A stretch of 64,000 nucleotides of DNA from Neopararhizobium haloflavum (GCF_002750855.1 NZ_NWUC01000002.1:434001-498000), one strand, 5' to 3'; numbered from the stretch's first letter, positions 37,003-50,364 are shown. The notes: generated by a model from the sequence alone, not told the origin. Made by a program: numbers and translations.

Positions 37003-38472
37003 TCAGCGCGGAAGTATGGTCGAGCCCATCAACTCGAGATCGATCGCCCGGGCCGCCTGCCGTCCTTCGCGGATGGCCCATACGACCAGCGATTGGCCGC
37101 GACGCACATCGCCAGCTGCCCAAAGCTTGTCGACCGACGTCTGGTAGTCCTCGTCGTTCGCCTCGACGAAAGTCGAGCCACGACGATCCTTGCCGATCGA
37201 AAGCTGGCCTTCGAGGTCCTTGACCACACTGTCGGAAAACGGACCTCTGAAGCCGATGGCGATGAACGCAAGATCGGCCTTGATGACGAATTCGGTGCCG
37301 GCGATCGGCTCGCGCTTCTCGTCGACTTCGCAGCACTTCACTCCGACCAGCTTGCCGTCCTCGCCGACGAATTCGAGCGTGCCCGCCTGAAACTCGCGCT
37401 GCGCGCCTTCTGCCTGGGATGACGATGTTCGCATCTTCGTCGCCCAGAATGGCCAGACGGCAAGCTTGTCTTCCTTTTCCGGCGGCCGCGGACGGATATC
37501 GAGCTGTGTCACCCGCACCGCGCCCTGGCGGAATGCCGTTCCCACGCAGTCCGACGCCGTATCGCCGCCGCCAACTACCACGACATGCTTTGCCGCCGCG
37601 ATGATCGGCTCTGAGGGCCATCCGGTGGACTCGATCGAGCGGCGGGCCACGCGCTTGTTCTGCTGGACGAGGTAAGGCATCGCATCATGAACGCCATCCA
37701 GGTCAACGCCTGGAATGCCGGCGTCCCGCGGCGTTTCCGATCCGCCCGCATAGAGTACCGCGTCAAACTCCGCCTTCAGCTGTTCCACGGTCTTCTCGAC
37801 GCCGATGTTGACGCCGCAGTGGAAGGTCACACCCTCGCCTTCCATCTGCTCGACCCGGCGGTCGATGAAATGCTTCTCCATCTTGAAGTCGGGAATCCCG
37901 TAGCGCAGGAGGCCGCCAATCCTGTCTTCGCGTTCGAAGACATGCACTTCGTGCCCAGCCCGGCCAAGTTGTTGCGCCGCGGCCATGCCGGCTGGTCCCG
38001 ATCCGATGACCGCCACTTTCCGGCCCGTCTTGCGGCTCGCCGGCTGCGGCACGATGAACCCACGCTCATAGGCCTTGTCGGCGATCGCCTGTTCGATCGT
38101 CTTGATCGCGACAGGCACGTCCTCAAGGTTCAGCGTACACGCCTCTTCGCACGGCGCCGGGCAAATGCGTCCGGTGAACTCCGGGAAGTTGTTGGTGGAG
38201 TGCAGGTTGCGGATCGCCTCGTCCCAGTTGTCGTTATAGACGAGATCGTTCCAGTCCGGAATCTGGTTGTGGATGGGACAACCCGTCGGACCGTGACAAT
38301 AGGGAATGCCGCAATCCATGCAGCGCGCCGCCTGCTTGGAGATTTCGGAATCCGACATCGGAATGACGAATTCCTTGAAGTGCCGTATCCGGTCGGAGGC
38401 CGGCTGATACTTGGCGGTCTGCCGGTCGATCTCGAGAAAACCTGTTACCTTACCCATGTCGCTTCCGTTCAT
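37003..38472 (-). CDS. gltD: glutamate synthase small subunit
   Basis: A 489-residue FAD- and NADPH-binding subunit of glutamate synthase. It supplies electrons to GltB for the conversion of glutamine and 2-oxoglutarate to two glutamates. The N-terminal iron-sulfur segment shows CMDCGIPYC and [13 protein letters not shown], and the two nucleotide sites are [16 protein letters not shown] and [12 protein letters not shown]. It lies 121 bases after gltB on the same strand. An ATG 15 bases downstream of the chosen start is an alternative. Confidence 0.96.
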   Translation of the reverse strand: MNGSDMGKVTGFLEIDRQTAKYQPASDRIRHFKEFVIPMSDSEISKQAARCMDCGIPYCHGPTGCPIHNQIPDWNDLVYNDNWDEAIRNLHSTNNFPEFTGRICPAPCEEACTLNLEDVPVAIKTIEQAIADKAYERGFIVPQPASRKTGRKVAVIGSGPAGMAAAQQLGRAGHEVHVFEREDRIGGLLRYGIPDFKMEKHFIDRRVEQMEGEGVTFHCGVNIGVEKTVEQLKAEFDAVLYAGGSETPRDAGIPGVDLDGVHDAMPYLVQQNKRVARRSIESTGWPSEPIIAAAKHVVVVGGGDTASDCVGTAFRQGAVRVTQLDIRPRPPEKEDKLAVWPFWATKMRTSSSQAEGAQREFQAGTLEFVGEDGKLVGVKCCEVDEKREPIAGTEFVIKADLAFIAIGFRGPFSDSVVKDLEGQLSIGKDRRGSTFVEANDEDYQTSVDKLWAAGDVRRGQSLVVWAIREGRQAARAIDLELMGSTILPR

Positions 38473-38593
38473 TGGTGCCGCCTCTTCAGATTACGGCAAG
38501 AATGTTGGGTGAGACGGACACCGGCCGAGATGCAGCCGGCCGCTGGCCCCCGCGCCTTCAGGGCGGCACGGGAGCGCCATCCGCATATGTTCG

Positions 38594-43333
<4,740 letters not shown>

Positions 43334-43851
43334 CGTGCCTACCTCCTGTCAGCGCCCCTGCGGGGCTTCGATTCCAATTCCATGCTCCGAGTCGAACCAT
43401 CGGCGGGGTCGCAGAAGCTGGCGGCCTTTCGTTCGCCGAAATGGCCGCGCACCACTTTGCTGCTGTTGCTCCAGACAATACGCCAGAAGCGCCGTCCGCC
43501 CGCCTTCCCGTCTCGGCCGGCTCTCGCCGCGCTTTCGTCGTGACGCTCATTATAGTGCGATCGTGCCGCCGTCATAGGGGCGGCTGCCACGGCGAAAATA
43601 GGACAGGCTTGCTGTCCTATTCCGAGGCTCTATGCCAGAAAGCGAATGTGGAGGCAAGTTCTGCAGTCGATTTTTATGCCGTCATGGGCACAAATATTGC
43701 CGCAACCGCCTCTAATGGCGCAACTTTCGGTCGAGGATGCTGCAGAGCGAGACACAAAGCGCCGCCGGGCATGGAGCGATTGCTCTTCCGCCCGCCAGCG
43801 CCTATGCCTGCCCCCGCACCCTGAAACCGTGGACGACAGGAAATCGCCGTC
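43334..43851. other. 518-base gap between gltB and the threonine aldolase gene
   Basis: Divergent upstream region. I see no convincing protein gene. It holds a perfect ten-base inverted repeat at 43597-43621 and a small GCCCC/GGGGC hairpin near the gltB start (43353-43367). Short open frames run through on both strands but lack ribosome sites and family motifs. Confidence 0.65.
43597..43621. repeat. perfect inverted repeat between gltB and the aldolase gene
   Basis: Arms AATAGGACAG and CTGTCCTATT, exactly complementary over ten bases with a five-base centre. It may be a regulator operator or a cruciform; it lies 264 bases upstream of gltB and 231 upstream of the aldolase. Confidence 0.6.
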
Positions 43852-44901
43852 ATGCACTTTGCATCCGACAATTGGGCCGGAGCCCACCCCAAAATCGCCG
43901 AGGCGTTGACGCACCACGCTGCCGGCTTTGCCGCAGCCTATGGATCGAGCGACCTCGACAAGGCAATCGAGGCGAAGTTCAACGACATCTTCGAGCGAGA
44001 AGTGGCGGTCTTCTTCGTCGGTACGGGAACGGCGGCCAACTCCCTAGCGCTGGCCAGCGTCAACCGTCCGGGCGGCGTCTCCTTCTGTCACCGCGAAGCG
44101 CACATCATCGAAGACGAATGCGGCGCGCCCGAAGCTTTCACGCATGGCGGCCGACTGGTTCCTGTCGACGGGCCGAATGGCCGGATGGACCCCGCCGTGC
44201 TCAAATCGGAAATCGGTCGCTTCCCGCCCGGCTCGGTGCACACGGGCCAGCCGATGGCGATCTCCATCACGCAGGCGAGCGAAATCGGAACGGTCTACGA
44301 TGGGCCCGCCATCGAGACCATCGCCGGGATTGCCCGCCAGCACGGCCTTCCGCTGCACATGGACGGTGCCCGGTTCGCAAATGCGCTGGTTCATCTCGGC
44401 ATGACGCCGGCTGAAATGACATGGAAGCGTGGCGTCGATGTCGTCTCCTTCGGCGCCACCAAGAATGGCTGCTGGTGTGCGGAAGCGCTTGTCTTCATGG
44501 ACCCCGAAAAGGCGCGCGACCTGCCCTTCATCCGCAAACGTGCCGCGCAGCTCTTTTCGAAGAGCCGTTTCGTCGCGGCCCAGTTCGAGGCGTATTTCAA
44601 GGACGACCTCTGGCTCGAACTTGCACGCCATTCGAACGAGATGGCGGTGCGGCTTCGCGACGGTCTCAAGACATCAAAGCGCGCGCGGCTCGGCTGGCAA
44701 CCCGACACCAACGAGGTTTTCGCCATCATCCGTAAATCCGATGCGGATACGGCAAAGGCGAAAGGCGCCGTCTTCTACGACTGGCCGGCGCCGCGTTCCC
44801 TGGGCGGCCTGATCGGCGAGGACGAGATGCTGATCCGCCTCGTCACCAGCTTTGCAACCCGCCCCAAGGACGTCGATGATTTTCTTGGCCTTGTCGCATA
44901 G
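43852..44901 (+). CDS. low-specificity L-threonine aldolase family protein
   Basis: A 349-residue PLP enzyme of the beta-eliminating lyase/threonine aldolase group, splitting threonine-type beta-hydroxy amino acids to glycine and an aldehyde. The pyridoxal lysine is Lys204 in SFGATKNGCW, and HMDGARFANALVHLG carries the active-site aspartate and arginine. It shows an N-terminal FASDNWAGAHP that is shared by bacterial aldolases. It begins with a GACAGGAAATCGCCGTC leader and stands alone. Confidence 0.9.
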   Translation: MHFASDNWAGAHPKIAEALTHHAAGFAAAYGSSDLDKAIEAKFNDIFEREVAVFFVGTGTAANSLALASVNRPGGVSFCHREAHIIEDECGAPEAFTHGGRLVPVDGPNGRMDPAVLKSEIGRFPPGSVHTGQPMAISITQASEIGTVYDGPAIETIAGIARQHGLPLHMDGARFANALVHLGMTPAEMTWKRGVDVVSFGATKNGCWCAEALVFMDPEKARDLPFIRKRAAQLFSKSRFVAAQFEAYFKDDLWLELARHSNEMAVRLRDGLKTSKRARLGWQPDTNEVFAIIRKSDADTAKAKGAVFYDWPAPRSLGGLIGEDEMLIRLVTSFATRPKDVDDFLGLVA

Positions 44902-44973
44902 CGCCGATTCCTGAACGGAGCGTTCGGCGCTTTGCAATTGTTGAAGGAACGGGCGTCCACTATGGGATGCGCC

Positions 44974-45312
44974 ATGAAGCGGTTCGGGTCCCTCCTTCTG
45001 TTCCTTGTACTGATCGCCGGCCTTCTCGGTCCGGCGATCGCTGGAGTGGTGAGCGCCAGAGAGGCTGTTTGCCCCTCGCAGCAGAGCGTCGCCGAATGCC
45101 CCGCCGGTTTGGCGCCGGCGGTCCTGGCACCGACATCGTCTGGCAAAAAGATCGGCTGCGGCGCTGCGACGGTACCGTCGCAGCCTTCGGCCCTGGCGAT
45201 CGTCCAGAGCATGATCGAAGTTGAATTCGCATCGGCCGATCCATCACGGCGGGACCACTATCCAGATGACCCCACGCCGCCGCCCAAGCGGCGCATCACG
45301 CTGCAAATCTAG
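44974..45312 (+). CDS. small secreted protein of unknown function
   Basis: About 112 residues with a clear signal peptide (SLLLFLVLIAGLLGPAIAG) and several cysteines after it (CPSQQ, AECPAG, IGCGAA). The C-terminal half is Asp/Pro-rich (YPDDPTPPPKRR). No family was recognised. It lies 74 bases before the DoxX gene on the same strand and may be co-expressed with it. A longer in-frame ATG (44932) exists, but the signal peptide begins at 44974. Confidence 0.55.
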   Translation: MKRFGSLLLFLVLIAGLLGPAIAGVVSAREAVCPSQQSVAECPAGLAPAVLAPTSSGKKIGCGAATVPSQPSALAIVQSMIEVEFASADPSRRDHYPDDPTPPPKRRITLQI

Positions 45313-45386
45313 CCGCAGAATTCGCTCTCCCAACTTGCCGCGCAGACCGGGGATCCCGGTCGGGCGCGTACCTCAAGGATACATCA

Positions 45387-45830
45387 ATGACGAAGACAAC
45401 CAATCAGAAGCTCATCATCCCCGCCCTTGGGCCGCTCTACGCCGGATCATCGGAACTGGCCGAGACATTGCTGCGCGTGGTCGCCGGTCTGGCGCTCGTT
45501 ACGCATGGCCTGCCCAAGATCATGGACCCGTTCGGCGCAGTCGGCATGGTCGAAGGTCTTGGATTTTATCCCGGCACACTATGGTCGCCGCTGCTCTCGG
45601 CGACCGAATTCCTCGGCGGCATTCTGATCGCGATCGGCCTCTTCACCCGGTCGGCCGCTTTCGCCGCCACGATCGTGCTGCTGGTGACGGTCTGGTTTCA
45701 CTGGCTCGTCCAGGGAGAAGGCTATGGCGGCGCCGAAAAGTCGATCCTGTGGGCGGCGATGACGTTCTATTTCGTCATTCGCGGTGCCAATTCCCACTCC
45801 GTCGACGCAAGGATCGGTCGACAGTTATGA
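45387..45830 (+). CDS. DoxX family membrane protein
   Basis: A 147-residue four-span membrane protein. The DoxX pattern is visible as LLRVVAGLALVTHGLPKIMD, GMVEGLGFYPG, ATEFLGGILIAIGLFTR and TIVLLVTVWFHW. Members are linked to oxidative stress and thiol or quinone redox, but the activity here is not defined. It converges with the hsp20 gene and shares the terminator hairpin between them. Confidence 0.9.
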   Translation: MTKTTNQKLIIPALGPLYAGSSELAETLLRVVAGLALVTHGLPKIMDPFGAVGMVEGLGFYPGTLWSPLLSATEFLGGILIAIGLFTRSAAFAATIVLLVTVWFHWLVQGEGYGGAEKSILWAAMTFYFVIRGANSHSVDARIGRQL

Positions 45831-45837
45831 GCTGATA

Positions 45838-45866
45838 CCAAAACGGCGTCCCTAAAGGGACGCCGT
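45838..45866 (-). terminator. terminator of hsp20 (also closes DoxX)
   Basis: Ten-base stem (ACGGCGTCCC/GGGACGCCGT) with TTTT on the minus strand at 45843-45840. It serves hsp20 and could act weakly in the other direction. Confidence 0.78.
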
Positions 45867-45893
45867 GAACCTCAGCGGGATTGTAGCGCAGCT

Positions 45894-46358
45894 TCAAGCG
45901 TTCTGCGCTTCGATCTGCTTTGCCTTGCCGGAAGTTGCCTCAATGGCGATCCGGCGCGGCTTCATGGCTTCGGGTATCTCGCGAACGAGATCGATGTGCA
46001 GGAGCCCGTTCTTGAGCGAGGCACCGCGCACCTCGACATGATCGGCGAGCTGGAAACGCCGCTCGAAGGCGCGTTTGGCGATACCGCGATACAGAAATTC
46101 GCTGCCATCGTCGCCGTTTTCGTCGGACTTCTCGCCCTTGACCGTCAGCGTGTGCTCTCGCGCTTCGATCGACAGTTCGTCTTCACCGAACCCGGCCACA
46201 GCCATCGTGATTCGATAGGCGTTCTCGCCGGTGCGTTCGATGTTGTAGGGCGGGTAGGTTTGTCCCTGATCTGGCTGGGCAAGGCTGTCCAGCATCGTGA
46301 ACAGGCGATCGAAACCGACCGTGGAGCGGTAGAGGGGGGAAAAATCTACGTGACGCAT
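45894..46358 (-). CDS. small heat shock protein (Hsp20/IbpA type)
   Basis: A 154-residue holdase chaperone. The alpha-crystallin domain spans about residues 35-130 and ends with the GLLHIDLVREIPE segment in place of the usual IXI context. N-terminal FSPLYRSTVGFDRLF and NIERTGENAYRITMAVAGF are rhizobial Hsp20 features. It has a heat-shock promoter and a structured leader (see both). The ribosome site AAGGAGG is buried in a hairpin. Rhizobia usually have several such genes; only one is in this window. Confidence 0.93.
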   Translation of the reverse strand: MRHVDFSPLYRSTVGFDRLFTMLDSLAQPDQGQTYPPYNIERTGENAYRITMAVAGFGEDELSIEAREHTLTVKGEKSDENGDDGSEFLYRGIAKRAFERRFQLADHVEVRGASLKNGLLHIDLVREIPEAMKPRRIAIEATSGKAKQIEAQNA

Positions 46359-46457
46359 TGTTCAAGTCCTCCTTGAGCGACTCATGATTGTTGCAATCCG
46401 GCCTTCCATCCCCGATGCGGCGGACGGAGGACCACGGACCCGCAAAAGGCGTCCGCA
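46359..46457 (-). promoter_or_regulatory. ROSE-like RNA thermometer leader of hsp20
   Basis: The predicted 5' leader (about 100 bases) folds into several stems: GCGGACG/CGTCCGC, GATTG-CAA-CAATC, and a last hairpin in which UCGCU lies just before CAAGGAGGA. ROSE leaders of rhizobial hsp genes carry a conserved U(U/C)GCU opposite the Shine-Dalgarno AGGA at exactly this place. Warming would free the ribosome site. The assignment is from pattern and position only. Confidence 0.6.
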
Positions 46458-46463
46458 AAGCCT

Positions 46464-46492
46464 AGATGGGCACGGGTTTGCCGGCGTTCAAG
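46464..46492 (-). promoter_or_regulatory. RpoH (sigma-32) heat-shock promoter of hsp20
   Basis: On the minus strand CTTGAA (46492-46487) and CCCATCT (46470-46464) separated by 16 bases, an excellent match to the heat-shock consensus CTTGAA-N(13-17)-CCCATnT. Distance to the ATG is about 105 bases, leaving room for the thermometer leader. Confidence 0.82.
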
Positions 46493-46579
46493 AGGATTTG
46501 GGCGGGGTCAAATTTTTCTCGTTACAGAGGGAATAAGAGGGCGTCTCGCACCGTTTCTCACATGAATGCGAGATGAACA

Positions 46580-46729
46580 TCGGGTTCGGATCGCGTTCAG
46601 ACGCCATGGACCATAGTCCCCACCGTCGGGACAACGAAATCCTGACTGGCTGGAGTGTAACGTCCCTTCCCTCCAGTCATCGGCCGGAGGCGCGAGAATC
46701 ATATCGCTCCCGCGCTTCCGGTCTTTTTT
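46580..46729 (+). ncRNA. candidate small RNA divergent from hsp20
   Basis: The plus-strand stretch before 46813 has no protein gene but ends in a textbook terminator (46684-46729). Before it is a hairpin TGACTGG/CCAGTCA (46643-46679) whose loop contains the C/U-rich GUCCCUUCCCUCC, able to pair with Shine-Dalgarno sites. The 5' end is a guess; no clear promoter was found. It could alternatively be the leader of the hydrolase gene (attenuator). Confidence 0.45.
46684..46729 (+). terminator. strong terminator without an obvious gene
   Basis: Eleven-base stem CCGGAGGCGCG (46684-46694) with CGCGCTTCCGG (46711-46721), one G-T pair, followed by TC and six T. It lies on the plus strand with no plus-strand protein gene within 700 bases upstream other than DoxX. 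Confidence 0.85.
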
Positions 46730-46812
46730 CTCCCTTGCCCTTTGTATCGATCTTTCTGCTAAGGCATTGAAGTGACCGGCGCGCTGGCGCCTTCGATGCA
46801 AGCGACGAGGCA

Positions 46813-47811
46813 ATGGACGACATTCTCTTCCAGACACCCCACAATCCTTTTCCCGACAGCGACGGCGGCCGTCACATCGCCGGCCATTTCGACAGCCGCG
46901 ACGGCAAACGCTTGCGTTATGCGATCTTCAAGTCGGACATTTCAGTCGCCAAGGGCACGGTGGTGCTTTTGCAGGGCCGCAACGAATGTATCGAGAAGTA
47001 TTACGAGACGATTGCCGACCTCAATCGAATGGGCTTGTGGGTCGCCACATTCGACTGGCGCGGACAGGGCGGCTCGGAACGGCTGATGACCAGCCACAGC
47101 GCGGGATATGTGCGCCGGTTTTCGGATTACGAGGCAGATCTTGAGGATTTTCTGGAGTCGATCGTCCTGCCGGATGCGCGACTGCCGTTCTTCATCGTAG
47201 CCCATTCGACGGGCGCGCTTGTCGCGCTCTCAGCGGCGCCGCGACTTTCCAATCGAATCGACAGGATGGTGCTTTGCGCGCCGTTCATCGCGCTTGGAGA
47301 TCAGCGCCTCGGGTTGGGAAGCATCGGCTTGATGACCGCACTGATGACGAAACTCGGTCTCGGGCGTCGGCTGGTTGCACGCAACCGCCACGACCAGCCG
47401 TTCAAGGACAATCGGCTCACCCACGACGAGACGAGGTTCAGGCGCAACCAGGCGATCTTTGGCGTTGCGCCTGTGCTATCGCCTTCCAGCCCGACCGCTC
47501 GCTGGATCAACGAGGCAATACGCACCATGCGGCAGGCGCGAGAACCTTCGCATCTGGCATCGATTCGTATTCCGACCCTCATTCTCGCCGCTGGTGCCGA
47601 CCGTATCGTTCCGATCCGCGAGATCGAGGAACTCGGCAGCTATTTTCGTGCCGGACGGATCATCACCATCGATCGTGCCCGCCACGAGTTGTTTCAGGAG
47701 AAGGATCTCTACCGGGAACAGGCTCTTGCGGCGATCGAGGCGTTCCTGCCCGGCGCATCGCGGCCGATTCATGGGGAGCACGGCCAGCGCGACCGGGCCG
47801 TCAACGATTGA
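46813..47811 (+). CDS. alpha/beta hydrolase, lysophospholipase (PldB) type
   Basis: A 332-residue serine hydrolase. The oxyanion region VVLLQGRNECIEKYYE, nucleophile FIVAHSTGALVAL (Ser near residue 122), LILAAGADRIVP with the acid and RARHELFQE with the histidine define a monoacylglycerol/lysophospholipase-like fold. It is likely cytosolic; no signal peptide is seen. It converges with hisN (six bases between stops). Confidence 0.88.
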   Translation: MDDILFQTPHNPFPDSDGGRHIAGHFDSRDGKRLRYAIFKSDISVAKGTVVLLQGRNECIEKYYETIADLNRMGLWVATFDWRGQGGSERLMTSHSAGYVRRFSDYEADLEDFLESIVLPDARLPFFIVAHSTGALVALSAAPRLSNRIDRMVLCAPFIALGDQRLGLGSIGLMTALMTKLGLGRRLVARNRHDQPFKDNRLTHDETRFRRNQAIFGVAPVLSPSSPTARWINEAIRTMRQAREPSHLASIRIPTLILAAGADRIVPIREIEELGSYFRAGRIITIDRARHELFQEKDLYREQALAAIEAFLPGASRPIHGEHGQRDRAVND

Positions 47812-47816
47812 GCAGT

Positions 47817-48590
47817 TCAACGCTTGAGCAGTTCCAGGGCTTCGCCGTGGACGGCAGCGCTGCCGCAGGCGATGATGTCGCCGCCGGCTTCTGGCCGCCC
47901 GCCATCCCATGTGGTCACGATGCCCCCGGCCTGTTCGATGATCGGTATCAGAGCGCCGATATCGTAGGCCTTCAGGCCGGATTCGATGACGATGTCGATA
48001 TGGCCTCCGGCAAGAAGCGAATAGGCGTAGCAGTCACATCCGTAGCGCGCGAGCGTCACCGCCCGTTCGACCTCTTCATACGCTTCTATTCGGTCGCCAG
48101 CGAATATCTTGGGCGAGGTGGTGAAAAGCGTTGCGTTGGCGAGGTTTTGACAGTCGCGCACAGCCAGAACGCTTTCACCGGCGGGGCCGCGGTATCGGGC
48201 CTTGGTGCCGTCCGCGACAAATCTCTCGCCGATGAAGGGCTGGTCCATGACACCCATCATCGCCCGGCCCTCCTGGTAGAAGCCGACCAGCGTGCCCCAG
48301 ACAGGCAGCCCGGAGATGAAAGCACGCGTGCCATCGATCGGGTCGATCACCCAGACATGATCGCGGTCCGCGCCCTCGCTCCCGTGCTCTTCGCCCAGAA
48401 TTCCGTGATCGGGATACGTTTCGGCGATCATGGTGCGAATGACGGACTCCGCGGCGCGGTCGGCCTCGGTTACGGGATCGAATCCACCTGACAGCTTGTT
48501 GGTCACTGCCGTGCCGGTGCGAAAGCGCGGGAGGGTTTCGCGGGCGGCGGCATCGGCCAGCCGGACCAGAAAGGCGGTGTCGGGGATCAT
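47817..48590 (-). CDS. hisN: histidinol-phosphatase, inositol-monophosphatase fold
   Basis: A 257-residue Mg-dependent phosphatase. Metal sites are GILGEEHGSEG, VWVIDPIDGTRAFISGLP and the late YDIGALIPIIEQAGG. It resembles HisN, which removes phosphate from histidinol-phosphate; misnaming as SuhB is common for this family, and a bona fide SuhB is at 4.5 kb. The ATG at 48590 is preferred; a longer frame reaches 48644. It is divergent from the mmgR small RNA, the position that gave the 'suhB RNA' motif its name. Confidence 0.85.
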   Translation of the reverse strand: MIPDTAFLVRLADAAARETLPRFRTGTAVTNKLSGGFDPVTEADRAAESVIRTMIAETYPDHGILGEEHGSEGADRDHVWVIDPIDGTRAFISGLPVWGTLVGFYQEGRAMMGVMDQPFIGERFVADGTKARYRGPAGESVLAVRDCQNLANATLFTTSPKIFAGDRIEAYEEVERAVTLARYGCDCYAYSLLAGGHIDIVIESGLKAYDIGALIPIIEQAGGIVTTWDGGRPEAGGDIIACGSAAVHGEALELLKR

Positions 48591-48671
48591 TGGGTGGAGG
48601 GTCCTCTCATTGCCCGGCCCGCATGGGACTAAAGTATGCTGCACCTGCGAAAACCAGCACTAATGGCTTGA

Positions 48672-48700
48672 TTGACATTTGTGCGGCGCAGCAATACATT
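48672..48700 (+). promoter_or_regulatory. promoter of mmgR
   Basis: TTGACA (48672-48677) and TACATT (48695-48700) with a 17-base spacer, a near-consensus housekeeping promoter directly before the RNA gene. Confidence 0.85.
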
Positions 48701-48704
48701 CATT

Positions 48705-48784
48705 GGGCAGTTCGCTGCAATGCCCTCTCTTTGGGCGTTTCCTCCCTAGACTTCAACCGCGTCTTCACCGGCGCGGTTTTTTTT
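48705..48784 (+). ncRNA. mmgR: MmgR small RNA (suhB RNA motif, alpha-r8 family)
   Basis: An 80-base transcript bounded by a consensus promoter and a Rho-independent terminator. It opens with a GGGCA/TGCCC hairpin, has the single-stranded UUUCCUCCCU that is the hallmark of the alpha-r8/MmgR family, and ends with an AACCGCG/CGCGGTT stem and eight T (48777-48784). In Sinorhizobium meliloti MmgR limits polyhydroxybutyrate storage under nitrogen limitation. Its position next to the inositol-monophosphatase-type gene supports the call. No phb genes are in the window. Confidence 0.85.
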
Positions 48785-48786
48785 GG

Positions 48787-49671
48787 CTATTCGGCTGCGA
48801 GGGGCCGGACGGCTTGCTGGTCGGCGACGAGAGCGACCATGGCGTCGATGAAATCGCAGAGATCGCCGTGTATCAGGTCGAAACTCGGCTTCTTTTCAAG
48901 CTTTTCCTCATCAAAGTACAAACCGCGGTTCACTTCGATCTGGATGGCGTGCAGGCCATGGGTCGGCCGGCCGTAGTGCTCAGTGATGAACCCACCGGCA
49001 TAGGGCTTGTTGCGTGTCACGGTATAGCCGAGGTTCTGGAGGAAAAGCGCCGCAGCGCGGGAAAAATCCTGCGAAGCACTCGTCCCATAGCGATCGCCGA
49101 TAATGAAATCAGGCCGTGGCCCGGTTGCAGACGTGCGGATGCTCGCCGGCATGGAATGGCAATCGATCAGCACCGCTTGTCCGAACCGAACATGTGTGCG
49201 CGCGATCAGGCGCCTCAGACAGGCATGATAAGAGCGATAAAGCGTCTCGATGCGGGCGAGCGCGTCGGCAACCGGGATACGATGGGCATAGATCTCCATG
49301 TTCTCGGCGACGAGGCGCGGTATCGTGCCAAGGCCCCCAGCAACGCGTGTCGAGCCGACATTGGCGTAGGAGGGCAACTTGCCGTCGAACATCTTCGGGT
49401 CGAGTTCGTAGGGCTCGCGGTTGACGTCGAGAAAGGCGCGGGGAAAATGTGCGACGAGCAGCGGCGCCCCTGCCGTCACGGCGTGGGAAAAAAGCTCGTC
49501 GACATAGTGGTCTTCGGACTTGCGGATGCGGCGCGCGTCAAGGCGTGATTGCTTGAGAAACGCCTCTGGATAGATGCGGCCGCTGTGAGGAGAATTGAAG
49601 ATAAGGGGGGTGCTCTGACGGGCCGCCATTCGCACTTCGAACGGCTCGCGATCAAAGACGGCCTCACTCAA
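48787..49671 (-). CDS. hutG: N-formylglutamate amidohydrolase
   Basis: About 294 residues. It hydrolyses N-formylglutamate to formate and glutamate at the end of one histidine-degradation route. The family motifs STPLIFNSPHSGRIYP, SEDHYVDELF, FLDVNREPYELDP and VLIDCHSMPAS are present. The TTG at 49671 was chosen: AGGAAGG stands ten bases upstream and the known N-terminus begins there; a longer frame reaches 49833 but adds 54 unconserved residues. Other hut genes are not in the window, so the pathway assignment is by family only. Confidence 0.86.
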   Translation of the reverse strand: MSEAVFDREPFEVRMAARQSTPLIFNSPHSGRIYPEAFLKQSRLDARRIRKSEDHYVDELFSHAVTAGAPLLVAHFPRAFLDVNREPYELDPKMFDGKLPSYANVGSTRVAGGLGTIPRLVAENMEIYAHRIPVADALARIETLYRSYHACLRRLIARTHVRFGQAVLIDCHSMPASIRTSATGPRPDFIIGDRYGTSASQDFSRAAALFLQNLGYTVTRNKPYAGGFITEHYGRPTHGLHAIQIEVNRGLYFDEEKLEKKPSFDLIHGDLCDFIDAMVALVADQQAVRPLAAE

Positions 49672-49923
49672 ATGCCCTGATCCTTCCTCTGTTGCGCAGT
49701 AACGGGCGGCAGCCTTGCCGCCCCTGATGCGCGCAGTTTCATGTTGCCAGTTGCCTTTCGGGCTGTCCATAGGCATGGAAGGGCCACAAGCGTGTGCCAT
49801 CGACACAGGGACGCAGCTCTTGCCGGATACCATTCACCAGATATTTACCGAAATGTTGTTTTTGTGGCAGCAGGAGGCGCCTTCTTCATGACGGCCGACG
49901 ACGACATCCAGGGACGACAGAGA

Positions 49924-50283
49924 ATGAAGATTCTTCTCGCGGAAGACGATAACGACATGCGGCGCTTTCTCGTCAAGGCGCTCGAAAAGGCAGGCTACGA
50001 CGTCCGGTCTTTCGACAATGGTGCGAGTGCCTATGATCGCCTGCGCGAGGAACCATTTTCTCTCCTTCTGACCGATATCGTGATGCCGGAAATGGATGGG
50101 ATCGAACTGGCGCGGCGCGCGACCGAACTGGATCCCGACCTCAAGGTCATGTTCATCACCGGCTTTGCCGCTGTGGCGCTGAACCCCGACTCCAATGCGC
50201 CGAAAGACGCCAAGGTTCTCTCCAAGCCGTTCCACTTGCGCGACCTCGTCAACGAGGTCCAGAAGATGCTGGAGGCGGCCTGA
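49924..50283 (+). CDS. cpdR: CpdR, single-domain response regulator controlling ClpXP
   Basis: A 119-residue receiver without output domain. Asp51 in LLLTDIVMPEMDG is the phosphorylation site; EDDNDMRRFLVKALEKAGY and VLSKPFHLRDLV are near-identical to rhizobial CpdR. Unphosphorylated CpdR primes ClpXP for CtrA and other cell-cycle substrates, acting upstream of RcdA, whose gene is at 11.3 kb. The ATG at 49924 gives the family length. No CtrA box was seen in its upstream 250 bases. tRNA-Val follows. Confidence 0.95.
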   Translation: MKILLAEDDNDMRRFLVKALEKAGYDVRSFDNGASAYDRLREEPFSLLLTDIVMPEMDGIELARRATELDPDLKVMFITGFAAVALNPDSNAPKDAKVLSKPFHLRDLVNEVQKMLEAA

Positions 50284-50335
50284 CAGGCCGTCAGATTCCT
50301 TTTCCAAAGGGGTCAGTTTTAGGCGTTTTCGCCTA

Positions 50336-50364
50336 TTGACGCGGCAAAGTCTTTTGTGGTCTAT
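50336..50364 (+). promoter_or_regulatory. promoter of tRNA-Val
   Basis: TTGACG (50336-50341) and a GTCTAT -10-like hexamer (50359-50364) with a 17-base spacer, 15 bases before the tRNA. Confidence 0.6.

Larger units (their letters stand above)
46359..46812. other. 454-base gap between hsp20 and the hydrolase gene
   Basis: Holds the hsp20 leader and RpoH promoter on the minus strand and, on the plus strand, the candidate RNA and its terminator. No protein gene was recognised. Confidence 0.7.
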
